Of a stretch of 64,000 nt of DNA, positions 1-9,341 are shown in pieces (positions within the stretch are counted from its first letter, which is position 1; each line of letters begins with the position of its first letter). The translations under genes were made by a program, and so were the position numbers. The DNA comes from JAIRNF01 sp031551125. Lineage in GTDB: Bacteria > Bacteroidota > Bacteroidia > Bacteroidales > UBA932. The notes beneath the pieces are model-generated. The model saw only the letters and a program-made list of their open reading frames with translations, ran no database searches and was not told the DNA's origin. The stretch covers positions 62,001 to 126,000 of the forward strand of contig JAVBOB010000004.1 in NCBI GenBank assembly GCA_031551125.1. Reading direction: 5' to 3'.

Positions 1-154
1 TTCCGGCTTGCCGGGAGCTAAGCTTTTTTCCACCGGGCGAAACGAATAATGTGTCGGCTATGGCAATAGCATCGGGACCGCTGAGCCGAACACAGGCAAT
101 TGCACCTTTACCGGGGGCTGTCGAAATGGCAGTAATGGTTAATTTATCAAGCAT
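1..154 (-). CDS. mnmE: tRNA modification GTPase MnmE, N-terminal fragment
   Basis: Only the first ~51 codons are in the window; the gene runs off the left edge. The reverse strand reads MLDKLTITAIST followed by APGKGAIACVRLSGP, the conserved start of the MnmE tetrahydrofolate-binding domain. In the family, MnmE works with MnmG to modify U34 (cmnm5U) of certain tRNAs in the cytoplasm. The GTPase domain and C-terminal CxGK motif lie outside the window. An in-frame ATG four codons upstream (164-166) is an alternative start. Identity is confident from the motif; nothing can be said about completeness. Confidence 0.9.
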   Translation of the reverse strand, partial: MLDKLTITAISTAPGKGAIACVRLSGPDAIAIADTLFVSPGGKKLSSRQAG

Positions 155-166
155 GGTTTGTAGCAT

Positions 167-501
167 TGTAAATAACAAAGTTAGCACATTTCGAGGATAG
201 AATATATTTAATTTGAATACGTTTGTTAAGTAGAATGTTTACAGTTAGTTATATTTAAAAGCAACTTTTTTGTTTCTACGAAAAACATTAATGTTTTAAA
301 ATTATAAATATCTTATAATCAATATATTGTATCTAGTTGCTTAGAGATAAGCTTATCGAAAGCGCTGATGAACGAACAGCCAAAAAACGATGACAAGATG
401 TCGTATTATCTACAGGTGTGATTAACAAACCCTACTTATTTGCTACCTTTGAGCTATCAAGTTTATGTATAACTTCATACTTTACTAATGAACTATAAGC
501 T
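167..501. promoter_or_regulatory. AT-rich intergenic region with promoter for the response regulator
   Basis: No gene is seen. On the + strand TACCTTTG at 444-451 matches the Bacteroidota -7 box TAnnTTTG and lies about 50 bases before the response regulator start, giving a leader of ~45 nt. A low-complexity stretch at 261-342 resembles 46260-46356 (see findings). The -33 element is not clear. Confidence 0.5.
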
Positions 502-1191
502 ATGAGTTACAAGTTGCTATTGGTTGATGATGAGGTTGATACGCTAGAGTTCCTATCGTATAACCTTAAAAAAGAGGGCTATGAGGTATTTACCGCCCAA
601 AACGGAAAGGTGGCTATAGAGTTGGCAGTCAAAGAGTTGCCACATCTTATTCTTTTAGATGTTATGATGCCCGAAATGGACGGAATAGAGACTTGTGAAC
701 AGCTGCGAAGCCACATGGAGCTGGAGCATACGGTAATCGCTTTCCTTACCGCAAGGGGGGAGGATTACTCTCAAATTGCCGGCTTTGAAGCCGGAGGCGA
801 TGACTATATCAGCAAGCCTGTTAGGCCTAAGGTGTTGATTAGTAGAATAAAAGCTTTACTGAAACGTACTGAAAGAACCGCTACTATACCGCCTGCCGAA
901 ACTGTTTCAGGTTTGGTAGTGGATAAAGAGCGCTTTACCATTATTAAAGATGGAAAGGAAATAATATTAAGAAAGAAGGAGTTTGAACTGCTGGAGCTAC
1001 TCTGCTCTCGCCCCAATAAGGTATTTACCCGTGATGAAATTTTTTCTGCCATTTGGGGTGATGATATAATTGTAGGAGAGCGAACTATCGATGTTCATAT
1101 CCGGAAGCTAAGGGAGAAGTTGGGAGAGGGCTATATACGTACCCACAAAGGTTTCGGATATATTTTTGTACTGGATGGAGGGAAGGAGTAA
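502..1191 (+). CDS. Response regulator, OmpR/PhoB family (orphan)
   Basis: Two-domain transcription regulator of 229 residues. Residues 1-120 form a receiver domain with the acidic pair D9-D10, phosphoacceptor D53 (in LLDVMMP), T83 and K105, so all phosphorylation residues are present. Residues ~130-225 form a winged-helix DNA-binding domain ending RTHKGFGYIF, typical of PhoB/OmpR. No histidine kinase gene is adjacent, so its partner is elsewhere. Its size and sequence resemble RprY/PhoB-type regulators of Bacteroidota, but I do not assign the symbol because several paralogues share these motifs. It acts in the cytoplasm on target promoters not identifiable here. A TACCTTTG promoter box precedes it and a hairpin terminator follows at 1292-1325. 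Confidence 0.93.
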   Translation: MSYKLLLVDDEVDTLEFLSYNLKKEGYEVFTAQNGKVAIELAVKELPHLILLDVMMPEMDGIETCEQLRSHMELEHTVIAFLTARGEDYSQIAGFEAGGDDYISKPVRPKVLISRIKALLKRTERTATIPPAETVSGLVVDKERFTIIKDGKEIILRKKEFELLELLCSRPNKVFTRDEIFSAIWGDDIIVGERTIDVHIRKLREKLGEGYIRTHKGFGYIFVLDGGKE

Positions 1192-1224
1192 GTTCTCAAA
1201 AAATAACAAAACGTAAAAAGTACC

Positions 1225-1256
1225 CGTCATTGCGAGCGAAGCGAAGCCAATGACGG
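1225..1256. repeat. Short REP-like palindrome
   Basis: A 32-base imperfect palindrome beginning CGTCATTGCGAGCGAAGCG and ending CAATGACGG. The same core recurs in larger form at 6428-6522, 10489-10555, 16249-16343 and 42173-42287. Confidence 0.7.
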
Positions 1257-1291
1257 TTTAATTTATTGGTACGTCTTGAACAGGGGCTAAC

Positions 1292-1325
1292 AAAAAATCC
1301 TCAGGTTAATTACCTGAGGATTTTT
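1292..1325. terminator. Bidirectional rho-independent terminator
   Basis: AAAAATCCTCAGGT / ACCTGAGGATTTTT is a 14-base perfect stem with a 5-6 base loop. It lies between the convergent response regulator and barrel protein genes and has T/A runs on both sides, so it can serve both. Confidence 0.85.
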
Positions 1326-1348
1326 ATTGTGTGCAGTACGATGTTTAG

Positions 1349-3109
1349 CTAGAAGCTAAACGCTATTCCTCCCATTAACGTAAGGCCGGGAACAGTGTAC
1401 TGATGGAAGTTATCATAGCTTCTATTGAGCAGGTTGCTTACGCTTCCGAATGCCGAGAATCTTGGGGTAAAGAAGTATTCAACACCTGCGCCAAGGTTGT
1501 AGATATCATCCATTTTAGCATACTCTGCGGGTACTATAATCATAAAGGGACCGGGATCTCCTTTCCACATGTAATGGCGGCCTGTTGCCATGTGGAAGGT
1601 AAGGGAGAATACCCACTCATCCAACTTATACGAACCTGTAAAATCTGCCTCAAATGTAGGGCGGTGTATGGCGTAATCTAATTGATCGAGCGTGTACTTG
1701 TTGTAAACCGCTTTAGCGTATAGACGGATAGGGTCTGAGTTCAGCTGAAACTCTCCACCTATGCTAACTTTCGAACCGTCGTCATAAAACACCTCCAGGT
1801 TATTGGTGAAATTGAGAGGGGGAGTAATAAAGTGTGTATCCCAGTAAGGCTCGTTTACGAAGAAAGCCATTTTTTCCAGCTTATCATAAGAAGCAAAAAC
1901 GTTGTATGATGCTTCCGAGCTAATATCTCCCTTTATAGAAAATACCGCAACCAGTCGGTGGTAGGTATTCCTGAACTTTTGCGCGTTACCGAGCAGCTGA
2001 GCGCTATCTAAGCCGGGACGAATGTAGTTACAATCGTATGCCAGCTTACGGTAGCTGTTCACCTCCGTTTCACCTTTCAGCTCAAGGGTGGGAACAAAGT
2101 AATCGGCAATGTGGTAAGAGGCTGATAGGGCCGGATAAACGTAGCTTCTGCTCTCCTTGTTGTACTGGTCGGCCATAAACTGCAAGCCTATTTTTCCGGT
2201 AAAATCACCTGATGTATATACGTATGAAGGAATAATGCTTAACAGGAAGTTATTACCAATAGTGTCTAAACGGTTATCACGGTTGTAAGAGCTACCCCTT
2301 ACGGTTACCGATAGCGCATGTTCTTCGCCAAAATGCTTGCCCAGCATACCGAATATGGATAGCGCGGCTTCCTTGTTATCGTAATGGTCTTTAAAGTGCT
2401 GGTAAGAGGCTCCCAACGCGTAATCGTAACGGTCATCACCTGTTGTAGCCGATTCAAACTGCAAATTTACGTTGAACAGGTCGAAGGTTTGTCGTACACT
2501 ATCTTTATTGTATGATAAATCATAGGGAGTATAGAATATTTGCGGGTCGTAGCCGTAGAACAGTAAACGTCTTCCCGAATAGTCTGCATTGAGCGATAGC
2601 TTAGACGAGTAGAACGCTTTTTTTGCAAAAATTCCAATGTCATTGCTCATGTTGCTGGCATCAACATTTTTCTCCGCATAGTCGTTCTTAAGCTTTACGT
2701 TGTCCCAGTAGCCTTTATGATTAGCATACATGCCCAGAAGAATGTTGCTGGCGTTATTGTTGCTGATATAAAAGTCGAGTAGGGTAGAAAAGGGGTATCC
2801 TGCTCCAACTCTCACATAGCCAATCCCGTCATACTCTTGATTGTTTTCTACCAAGCTGGCGGAGGTGATAGGGGTTAGCCCGAAACCGGTTGACATGTTT
2901 TTGGGGAATACCGAATAGCTGAACGCATCTTTTTTTTGCAAAGAGTCGGGGTTTATAGACGGTTCATACCATATTTTTTGCGCATCCATCACGCTGGGGT
3001 CGTATGGACGGGTAACTTCTACTTCCTTTCCTATTTTTGATTGTGCCATAGCCCCCGTAAGTGGGAGCATAATGGCAGATAACACAAGGTAAGCTTTGAG
3101 TGTATTCAT
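1349..3109 (-). CDS. Outer-membrane beta-barrel protein (TonB-receptor-like barrel without plug)
   Basis: 586 residues. Residues 1-22 are a signal peptide ending in AMAQ. After a short N-terminal linker the protein has many alternating aromatic/polar strands and a C-terminal strand ending GGIAFSF, the terminal-Phe signature of outer-membrane barrels. No CarboxypepD-like or plug domain is evident, so it resembles the barrel part of TonB-dependent receptors. It is the downstream partner of the large TPR protein (46-base gap, same strand), so the pair is probably co-transcribed and functions together in the envelope. Substrate unknown; function is inferred from architecture only. Confidence 0.75.
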   Translation of the reverse strand: MNTLKAYLVLSAIMLPLTGAMAQSKIGKEVEVTRPYDPSVMDAQKIWYEPSINPDSLQKKDAFSYSVFPKNMSTGFGLTPITSASLVENNQEYDGIGYVRVGAGYPFSTLLDFYISNNNASNILLGMYANHKGYWDNVKLKNDYAEKNVDASNMSNDIGIFAKKAFYSSKLSLNADYSGRRLLFYGYDPQIFYTPYDLSYNKDSVRQTFDLFNVNLQFESATTGDDRYDYALGASYQHFKDHYDNKEAALSIFGMLGKHFGEEHALSVTVRGSSYNRDNRLDTIGNNFLLSIIPSYVYTSGDFTGKIGLQFMADQYNKESRSYVYPALSASYHIADYFVPTLELKGETEVNSYRKLAYDCNYIRPGLDSAQLLGNAQKFRNTYHRLVAVFSIKGDISSEASYNVFASYDKLEKMAFFVNEPYWDTHFITPPLNFTNNLEVFYDDGSKVSIGGEFQLNSDPIRLYAKAVYNKYTLDQLDYAIHRPTFEADFTGSYKLDEWVFSLTFHMATGRHYMWKGDPGPFMIIVPAEYAKMDDIYNLGAGVEYFFTPRFSAFGSVSNLLNRSYDNFHQYTVPGLTLMGGIAFSF

Positions 3110-3155
3110 TATGATTAAGTGTTTTTGTGTCGGTTGGATTTGACAGAGCCGTAGC

Positions 3156-6100
3156 TTAGCTTTTCCCCTCTATTTCTTTTAATCGTTGGTTCACCTCGTC
3201 AACTATACCATCTTGGGTATTCTTGTAGCCATTGACGATACTTTTGTATGTTTCCCGAGCTTGAAAATAGTTACCCCGCTTTACGTAAACATCACCAAGA
3301 ATTACGAAGCTACGAGCCAGCCAGCCGGCATACGGAGTTTTAGTTTCAGAGAATTTCATAACCTCCTTCTCCGTTTTATCGTAGTCACCTTTACCAAAAA
3401 GCAGCTCTATAAAACGATAGTATGATTCGGCTCCTTCAGACGTTTTGCTATCCTTTGCCAAGGTTTGGTATAGCTTCTCCGCCTCATCGGTTTGCCCTAT
3501 TTCCTGTAAAGAGCGGGCTTTAATAAAGGTTGCGTTAAGAATGGTAGCCTCATCAAGTCCCTTATTGGCTAACAATCGGGTAGCCGCGTTGGCCGCCGAT
3601 ACGTAGTCGTTGGATAGGTAGAAAGCCCTTGTTGCCCCATTTTCTGCCTCAAGAACGCGCTCGGGGACTTTTGAGCTGGAAGCAACACGTGCAAATGCTT
3701 GTGCGGCTTCCGAATAATGCTCCAGCTCCCAGCTTGCTTTTGCATAGCGAATCAGTGCATCGTCCGTGTAAGTTCCGGCCGGTTGTGATATAACGTAGCT
3801 AAGGCTGCTAAGGCAATCGCTATATTTCTTTTGACGATACAGGCATTCGCCCAAGTAGTAGCTGGCGTTAGTTTTGTAACGACCATTTGGATTATCATTC
3901 AAATATTTGGTAATAAGGCTAATTGAACGATCACAATCACCTTGCAGGTACATACGTTCGGCAACAACGAAACTAAGCGAGTCTATTTCTCCGGCCGATT
4001 CAGTGCCTCCTTTTCCTATACTTGCTGTATATGTAAAGTAGTCGTTTATACTGCCTTTATCTATATAGATATTCTTGATACCTGCTAGAGCATCCTGCGC
4101 TTCGGGGCTATTAGGGTACTTTTCAACAACTTGCTTGTAATATGCTAAAGCCGCATCATCTTGATTTATATTGAGCTTGATAAGCCCCATCTCAACCAAC
4201 GCTTTAGGATAGTACGCTGAAGTTTTATAGCTGTTCAGTATGGTTTCAAAAGATTTAGTTGCATCAGCATAGTGTTCGGCTTCTACATTTATACGCCCCA
4301 GCTCAAACCATGCTGCCGGAACATACATAGATTTAGGAAATTGACTAATAACCTTATTCATTGTAGACTGCTTAGTCGATGTGTTACCGGCCATACCCTG
4401 AGATATTCCCGTTTGGAACAGGGAATAATCAGGTGATGCCTGCTTTGAGTCGTAAGCCTTTTGGTAGCTCTCTATTGCCGCATCAAATTTCCGTTGGCTA
4501 AAGTAACAGTCTCCTATACGGTTATAGCAATCAGCCGTATAGGGTGTTTGAGCTGAAGCTGCAGCTAAACTATTAAACTTACGAAACCAGGTAATGGCGT
4601 CATCATACTTTTTCTCCCTAAAATAGGTATAGCCTAAGGTATAGTGAGCCATACGGTATTCTGCCGTATTCTTAACTCCTGCGGTAGAATTGATAAAAGT
4701 GGTAAAGCCTTTGCGAGCACCATCATAACGACCTTGTTTATAGTCGTTTTCCGCCTTCCAGTATCCGGTTAAAGCCGCAATAGAGCCATCATAAGAGGCA
4801 TATTTTAGTGACTGGTTAAAATTTCTATCTGCTTCAGCCGAGTTGTTGTTTTTAAACTGCTCCAACCCTCTGAAATATGTGGCTTTTTGCAAGTTAGCAT
4901 AATCAGTAGCATTGGGGTTTGTTGCCTGATTAATGAGGTCAATGGCATCTTGAAATTTCTTATCGCTAATGAGGATTCCTGTCAATAAATTACGAACATC
5001 TGCTTGCTGCGCGCTATTGGGGTATTTACTGACAAAGGCTTTTAACGGTACGGTATTTTGGTTGAGCTCATAAGCCAGCTTGGCGTAGTTAAACTCAGCA
5101 TCCATTGTAAGGCTCTTATCTGCACCTATTTTAGCTGCTTTATCGAAAGCGGTCATTGCCTTTTGCTTATCGTTGGTTTGAAGATATGAGGCTGCCAACA
5201 AGTAACATAAGTTTTGTCCTAGGGTATCTTTAGGGGGGGCTTGTTTTTCAAGTATTGCAACGGCATCGCTATAGCGTTTCAGCTCAAAGTTGGCAAGTGA
5301 CATTTGGTAAGCCTCTGCTGCACTGAGCCCTTTGCTGCTTGACCTCTTATACTTCTCGAACCAGCTAAGTGCTTCGGTATATTGCTTTCGTTGCATGTAG
5401 GAGTCTGCCATTATGCGGGCAATTTCAGCCGCTCTCTCGCTGGTTGCTTTCTGGTACACAGCGTTCCCTTCGGCAAGCACCTTATCATATTCTTTTTGAC
5501 GGTAGTGGATTTCAAAAATGTAAAACGGAACTATATCTTGAAATTCTGTTTCGTCCTTAATGCGTTCAAAGTGTTTTAGTGCCGCTGCATAGCTACCGTT
5601 TTCATAGGCTATATGAGCGTAATAGTAGGTGGCCGATGTTGCGTATCGGCTTTTCGCATTATCCTTTACCAAGGCAAACTGTTTGGTTGCCTGGTCGGTT
5701 TTATTGGTCTTCATCAGGGTATAGCCGTACTTAAAGTAGAATTCGGCTTGCTCACTATCGTTAAGGGCGGTAGGTTTTACATCTGTAAACCATTTAGCCG
5801 CATCACGATACAAGTTTTTGTTGTAGGCCGACAATCCAACAGCGAACAGCACATCATTACGACGTAAACTTTCAGGATACTGCTTAAGAAACTCTTCTAC
5901 AGCCGGTTCTATGTTATCCTGCTTTAGCCTTACGTCGCACATAATGTGGTAGTAGTCAATATTGGCCAAAAGGGTTCGGTCGGTTGCGGCCGTTTCCTTT
6001 TTAGCCATCTCAAGCTGTTGTTGAGATTCGGCATATAAGCCCTTGTTGTACAGATCGACAGCGGTTTGGTAACGCTGTGCTCCTTGTGCGCTTACCTGTG

Positions 6101-6158
6101 TGTACAGCATGGTAAACAGGCAGGTAGCCAATATGAATCGGAAAAACTTTGTAAACAT
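3156..6158 (-). CDS. Large periplasmic/envelope TPR-repeat protein
   Basis: About 1000 residues with a signal peptide (MFTKFFRFILATCLF... to VSAQ) and then near-continuous tetratricopeptide repeats; recurring A..YF..G..Y..A..F.. helical pairs are visible from residue ~30 to the C-terminus. Such proteins are scaffolds for protein assembly; with the following barrel protein it suggests an outer-membrane assembly or transport module. Start choice: a TTG nine codons upstream is in frame, but the -7 promoter box TATATTTG occupies 6183-6190 and covers that TTG, so the ATG at 6158 is the likely start. No enzymatic motif is seen. Confidence 0.85.
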   Translation of the reverse strand: MFTKFFRFILATCLFTMLYTQVSAQGAQRYQTAVDLYNKGLYAESQQQLEMAKKETAATDRTLLANIDYYHIMCDVRLKQDNIEPAVEEFLKQYPESLRRNDVLFAVGLSAYNKNLYRDAAKWFTDVKPTALNDSEQAEFYFKYGYTLMKTNKTDQATKQFALVKDNAKSRYATSATYYYAHIAYENGSYAAALKHFERIKDETEFQDIVPFYIFEIHYRQKEYDKVLAEGNAVYQKATSERAAEIARIMADSYMQRKQYTEALSWFEKYKRSSSKGLSAAEAYQMSLANFELKRYSDAVAILEKQAPPKDTLGQNLCYLLAASYLQTNDKQKAMTAFDKAAKIGADKSLTMDAEFNYAKLAYELNQNTVPLKAFVSKYPNSAQQADVRNLLTGILISDKKFQDAIDLINQATNPNATDYANLQKATYFRGLEQFKNNNSAEADRNFNQSLKYASYDGSIAALTGYWKAENDYKQGRYDGARKGFTTFINSTAGVKNTAEYRMAHYTLGYTYFREKKYDDAITWFRKFNSLAAASAQTPYTADCYNRIGDCYFSQRKFDAAIESYQKAYDSKQASPDYSLFQTGISQGMAGNTSTKQSTMNKVISQFPKSMYVPAAWFELGRINVEAEHYADATKSFETILNSYKTSAYYPKALVEMGLIKLNINQDDAALAYYKQVVEKYPNSPEAQDALAGIKNIYIDKGSINDYFTYTASIGKGGTESAGEIDSLSFVVAERMYLQGDCDRSISLITKYLNDNPNGRYKTNASYYLGECLYRQKKYSDCLSSLSYVISQPAGTYTDDALIRYAKASWELEHYSEAAQAFARVASSSKVPERVLEAENGATRAFYLSNDYVSAANAATRLLANKGLDEATILNATFIKARSLQEIGQTDEAEKLYQTLAKDSKTSEGAESYYRFIELLFGKGDYDKTEKEVMKFSETKTPYAGWLARSFVILGDVYVKRGNYFQARETYKSIVNGYKNTQDGIVDEVNQRLKEIEGKS

Positions 6159-6182
6159 GACAGAACGTACGTTTGTATGGTG

Positions 6183-6190
6183 CAAATATA
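6183..6190 (-). promoter_or_regulatory. Bacteroidota -7 promoter box for the TPR-barrel operon
   Basis: The reverse strand reads TATATTTG, matching TAnnTTTG, about 25 bases before the ATG at 6158. It sets a short leader and rules against the upstream TTG start. Confidence 0.6.
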
Positions 6191-6336
6191 CAAATAGTTC
6201 ACCAAAAAGGACTCTGAGATTTGGCTTCGGGTGCTGGTGTTAGCAAGTAGCGGAGTGGATGATGTTATTATATACTGTATTTCAAATAATTACATATATC
6301 ATCATAAAGCTATTGATAAGATAGTTTAGCTTTGGG

Positions 6337-6778
6337 TAATGGCACACGGAGGACGCGGATTGCATGCGCAGATGAACACGGTTTAAAATTCCTTATTAGT
6401 AGAGGAACGCCTAACTATGAAAAATAACGTCATTGCGAGGCGCTTTTTGTTGACCTGAAGGGAGGCGAAGCCAACCAATCTCCTCAAATTAAGCAGATTG
6501 CTTCACTTCGTTCGCAATGACGGCCTTGATTTGATGGAACAAAATATAAGTTAATGCCCTCGGGCTACATGATACTTGCAAGACCCTTATTTTCTACTGA
6601 TACTGTTCCTCTACAGAAAATTTGTACTAGGCCATAGGCCTTGTATATCAATAGAAATCACTCATTATATAAACTTTATTGTCTGTAGGACATTAATTAG
6701 GTTTCCTACCTGATTATCGTTATAGATTTTAAACCGTGTTTATCTGCGTATGCAATTTGCGTTAGCTGTGTGCTATTA
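6337..6778. mobile_element. MITE-like element with ~50-bp terminal inverted repeats
   Basis: The left end (6337-6390) and the reverse complement of the right end (6725-6778) share TAAT.GCACAC, ATTGCAT.CGCAGAT and AACACGGTTTAAAAT, with roughly 80% identity by eye over ~50 bases. No open frame for a transposase lies between the ends. The element fills the gap between the TPR promoter and the stop of the peptidase gene and contains a REP-like palindrome (6428-6522). It could be a non-autonomous transposon or a large hairpin element. Confidence 0.55.
6428..6522. repeat. REP-like palindromic repeat
   Basis: Begins CGTCATTGCGAGGCG and ends TTCGCAATGACGG, with AATCTCC / AGATTGCTTC in the centre. 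Second member of the CGTCATTGCGAG family in this window. Confidence 0.7.
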
Positions 6779-6780
6779 CG

Positions 6781-9039
6781 TTACTTACCTCCGGCCGGTA
6801 GGTGTTCCAGCCAGTAATTCGTCATCAGCTCACGGAGGTGACGAGAGGTGTTTTTACCTTCGTTAATGCTGTGCCCGCGATTAGGGTACAAAAACATTTC
6901 AAACTGTTTATTACTTTCTATCAGCTTATTGAACAGCTGTTCAGCACCTTGGTAGTGTACGTTATCATCACCTGTGCCATGAATTACCATTAAATCTCCT
7001 TTCAGATTTTCAGCAAAACTAAGGGCTGAGCCGTTTTTGTAGCCTTCGGCATTTTCAACAGGCGAACCCATATAGCGTTCCTGATAAATCGCATCATACA
7101 ATAGCAGGTTGGGTACTCCGGCCACTGCCACACCCACAGCATAAACGTCAGGGTATTTAAACATGGCGTTCATAGTAGATGAGCCGCCACCACTCCAGCC
7201 CCAAATACCTACGCGCGCAGGGTCTATGAAGCTCCACTTCTTTAAGGCTGCCTTTACACCGTTAGCCTGATCTTCAGGACCTACTATACCTACCTTTTTA
7301 TAAACGCACTTGCGGAACTCGCAACCTCTGGGCGAAGGCGTACCCCGATTTTCGATACTCATAATGATGTAACCCTTTTGCGCCATTAGCTGATGCCACA
7401 GGTAGCTGGTTCCGCCCCATGAGTCGTTAACCGTAGTGTTGGCGGGCTCACCATATACGTAGAAAATTACCGGATACTTTTTGTTAGGGTCAAAATGCGG
7501 AGGTTTTATCATCCATGCGTCTAAAGTTAAATCGGGGGTAACTTCCAGGCGATAAAATTCAAGCGGATTGATATTAAGAGTGGCTATTTTTTCCATCAAC
7601 CCCCTATTTTCGGCTATGGTTCGAATATTTTTATGGTCTTTTATGCTTATTACCCCTGTTTTTGGAGGGGTATTGGCATCGGAATGGGTGTATATGGCGT
7701 AAGCTGCCGAAGGTGATATTTGGTAGCTATGTGTGCCGTTGCCGGCAGGTGTTACACGTTCGGCCTGTCCCTTTCCGTCAAGCCTTAGGCGGTATAGAAA
7801 ACGGCAAACAGGATTATCCGGTGAGGCAGTGAAGTAAACCCATCCGCCTTTCTCGTCAACCGCTGAAAGCGATACTGCCTCATAAGCGCCATTAGTAAGC
7901 AGCTGTTCGTTTTTACCATCAGCCGATATACGATAGATATGACGCCATCCGTCCTTTTCACTTAGCCAGATAAACGACCCATCTTTAAGCATTTTCATAT
8001 CCTTATTTACTTCTACCCATGCTCCGTTAGCCGTATCGGTAAATAGCGTGCTAAGCGTTTTAGTATCGGTGTTGTAGCGTAGCAGCTTATTCCATGTTTG
8101 GTTACGGTTCATTTGCTGCACCATCAGCTCATTGGCATTTAGTGTCCAGTCCATGTAGGGTAGGTAGTGAGCACGTGCGTTCCCTTCAATGGGAAGCCAT
8201 GTTGTTGCACCGCCTGATGCGCTTACAACCCCAATGCGTGCAGCCGATATGGTTTGTCCCACCTTTGGGTATTGTACGGGAATAATTTTGCTATACAGCG
8301 AGTCGGTATAGTTAATCATATTGAATACGCCTATACCCGAAGCGTCAATTTGCCAGTAGGCTATTTGCTTACTGTCGGTACTCCAGCGGAAACCGTCACG
8401 GCATCCAAACTCTTCTTCGTAAGCCCAGTCAAAGGTTCCGTTAATGGTGGTTATACTTCCGTCGCTGGTTAGCTGTATAATTTTACCGCTGCCAATATCT
8501 TCTGTAAATATGTTGTGACAACCGTTTTCGCGTACCACATAAGCCACTTGCTTATTATCCGGTGAGAATTTTGCAAACATTAGCGATGACTCGGGGGACT
8601 TGTCTCCCAGCTGTTTCAGCGTTTTGGTCTGCATATCAAAAAGCCAGTAATCGCCAATGGTGTTATACCGCCAAACGCGCTTAGTATTGGTAAATACAAG
8701 CATGTAGCGGCTATCCGGAGATAGCTCGTAGCCATCAATGGTGAGCGGTTCTTTTTTGTTTTGCGGAACGAGGTTTTCAGCCTTAACCAGTATGCTTCGT
8801 GCGCCTGTTTTCGCATCGTACTGCGCAATATCGAAAGTATTTTCTATACTATTCGATTTTTCAATTATGGTGTAAGCATCCTGCGCGTTCAGCCATTTAA
8901 TTTCACCCACTCTGTCGGTAGCAAATTCTCTGCTTGCATACAGGCGTGTGTTATCCAGTACGGGATTTACTTTTTCTTGCCCAAAAGAAAGGTTTGTTAC
9001 AATGCCTATGCAAAACAAAAAAGAGATAATTTTTTTCAT
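6781..9039 (-). CDS. S9 family prolyl (dipeptidyl) peptidase, DPP-IV-like
   Basis: 752 residues with a signal peptide (to LSFGQ), an N-terminal beta-propeller (~residues 40-480) and a C-terminal alpha/beta-hydrolase domain. The catalytic triad is visible: Ser616 in GWSGGG, Asp691 in HGTGDDNVH and His723 in NRGHSI. The double-Glu motif EEEFGCRDG that binds the substrate N-terminus in DPP-IV is present near residue 210. Family members remove Xaa-Pro/Xaa-Ala dipeptides from peptides in the periplasm, consistent with peptide scavenging. It is a single gene, followed by the MITE-like element. Length matches the family (~720-760). Confidence 0.93.
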   Translation of the reverse strand: MKKIISFLFCIGIVTNLSFGQEKVNPVLDNTRLYASREFATDRVGEIKWLNAQDAYTIIEKSNSIENTFDIAQYDAKTGARSILVKAENLVPQNKKEPLTIDGYELSPDSRYMLVFTNTKRVWRYNTIGDYWLFDMQTKTLKQLGDKSPESSLMFAKFSPDNKQVAYVVRENGCHNIFTEDIGSGKIIQLTSDGSITTINGTFDWAYEEEFGCRDGFRWSTDSKQIAYWQIDASGIGVFNMINYTDSLYSKIIPVQYPKVGQTISAARIGVVSASGGATTWLPIEGNARAHYLPYMDWTLNANELMVQQMNRNQTWNKLLRYNTDTKTLSTLFTDTANGAWVEVNKDMKMLKDGSFIWLSEKDGWRHIYRISADGKNEQLLTNGAYEAVSLSAVDEKGGWVYFTASPDNPVCRFLYRLRLDGKGQAERVTPAGNGTHSYQISPSAAYAIYTHSDANTPPKTGVISIKDHKNIRTIAENRGLMEKIATLNINPLEFYRLEVTPDLTLDAWMIKPPHFDPNKKYPVIFYVYGEPANTTVNDSWGGTSYLWHQLMAQKGYIIMSIENRGTPSPRGCEFRKCVYKKVGIVGPEDQANGVKAALKKWSFIDPARVGIWGWSGGGSSTMNAMFKYPDVYAVGVAVAGVPNLLLYDAIYQERYMGSPVENAEGYKNGSALSFAENLKGDLMVIHGTGDDNVHYQGAEQLFNKLIESNKQFEMFLYPNRGHSINEGKNTSRHLRELMTNYWLEHLPAGGK

Positions 9040-9341
9040 TGTATTATATTATTTTGGTATCACGTATTAAGACACACACGAGGCCTCACCCCTCAATCCC
9101 CTCTCCACAGGGAGAGGGGACGTGTACCCCGTGTATATTGCTGTATGTATATTTTCAAAACTTGTTCCCCTCCCTTATGGGGAGGGGTTTGCATTTTCTT
9201 TTTAAACTATAAACTTCTACACTTTAAGCTAGCCCACCAGCTCACAATAATATTCCTCCCTCCCAACATTTCTCTCCTTATAAAAAGAACTATGGGAGGT
9301 TTTTCTTTTTTAAACTTTAAACATCTAAACTTCAAACCACC
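9040..9341. repeat. Intergenic region with GC-rich inverted repeats
   Basis: No gene is seen. Two palindromes of the CCCCTC...GAGGGG type occur (about 9097-9120 and 9167-9188), followed by two loosely similar AT-rich stretches ending in CCACCAGCTCA / CTTACCAGCTCA. These look like degraded short repeats. Confidence 0.5.

Noticed and set aside
3156..6185. TTG start at 6185 for the TPR protein
   Set aside because: The codon is part of the -7 promoter box; ATG at 6158 gives a proper signal peptide.
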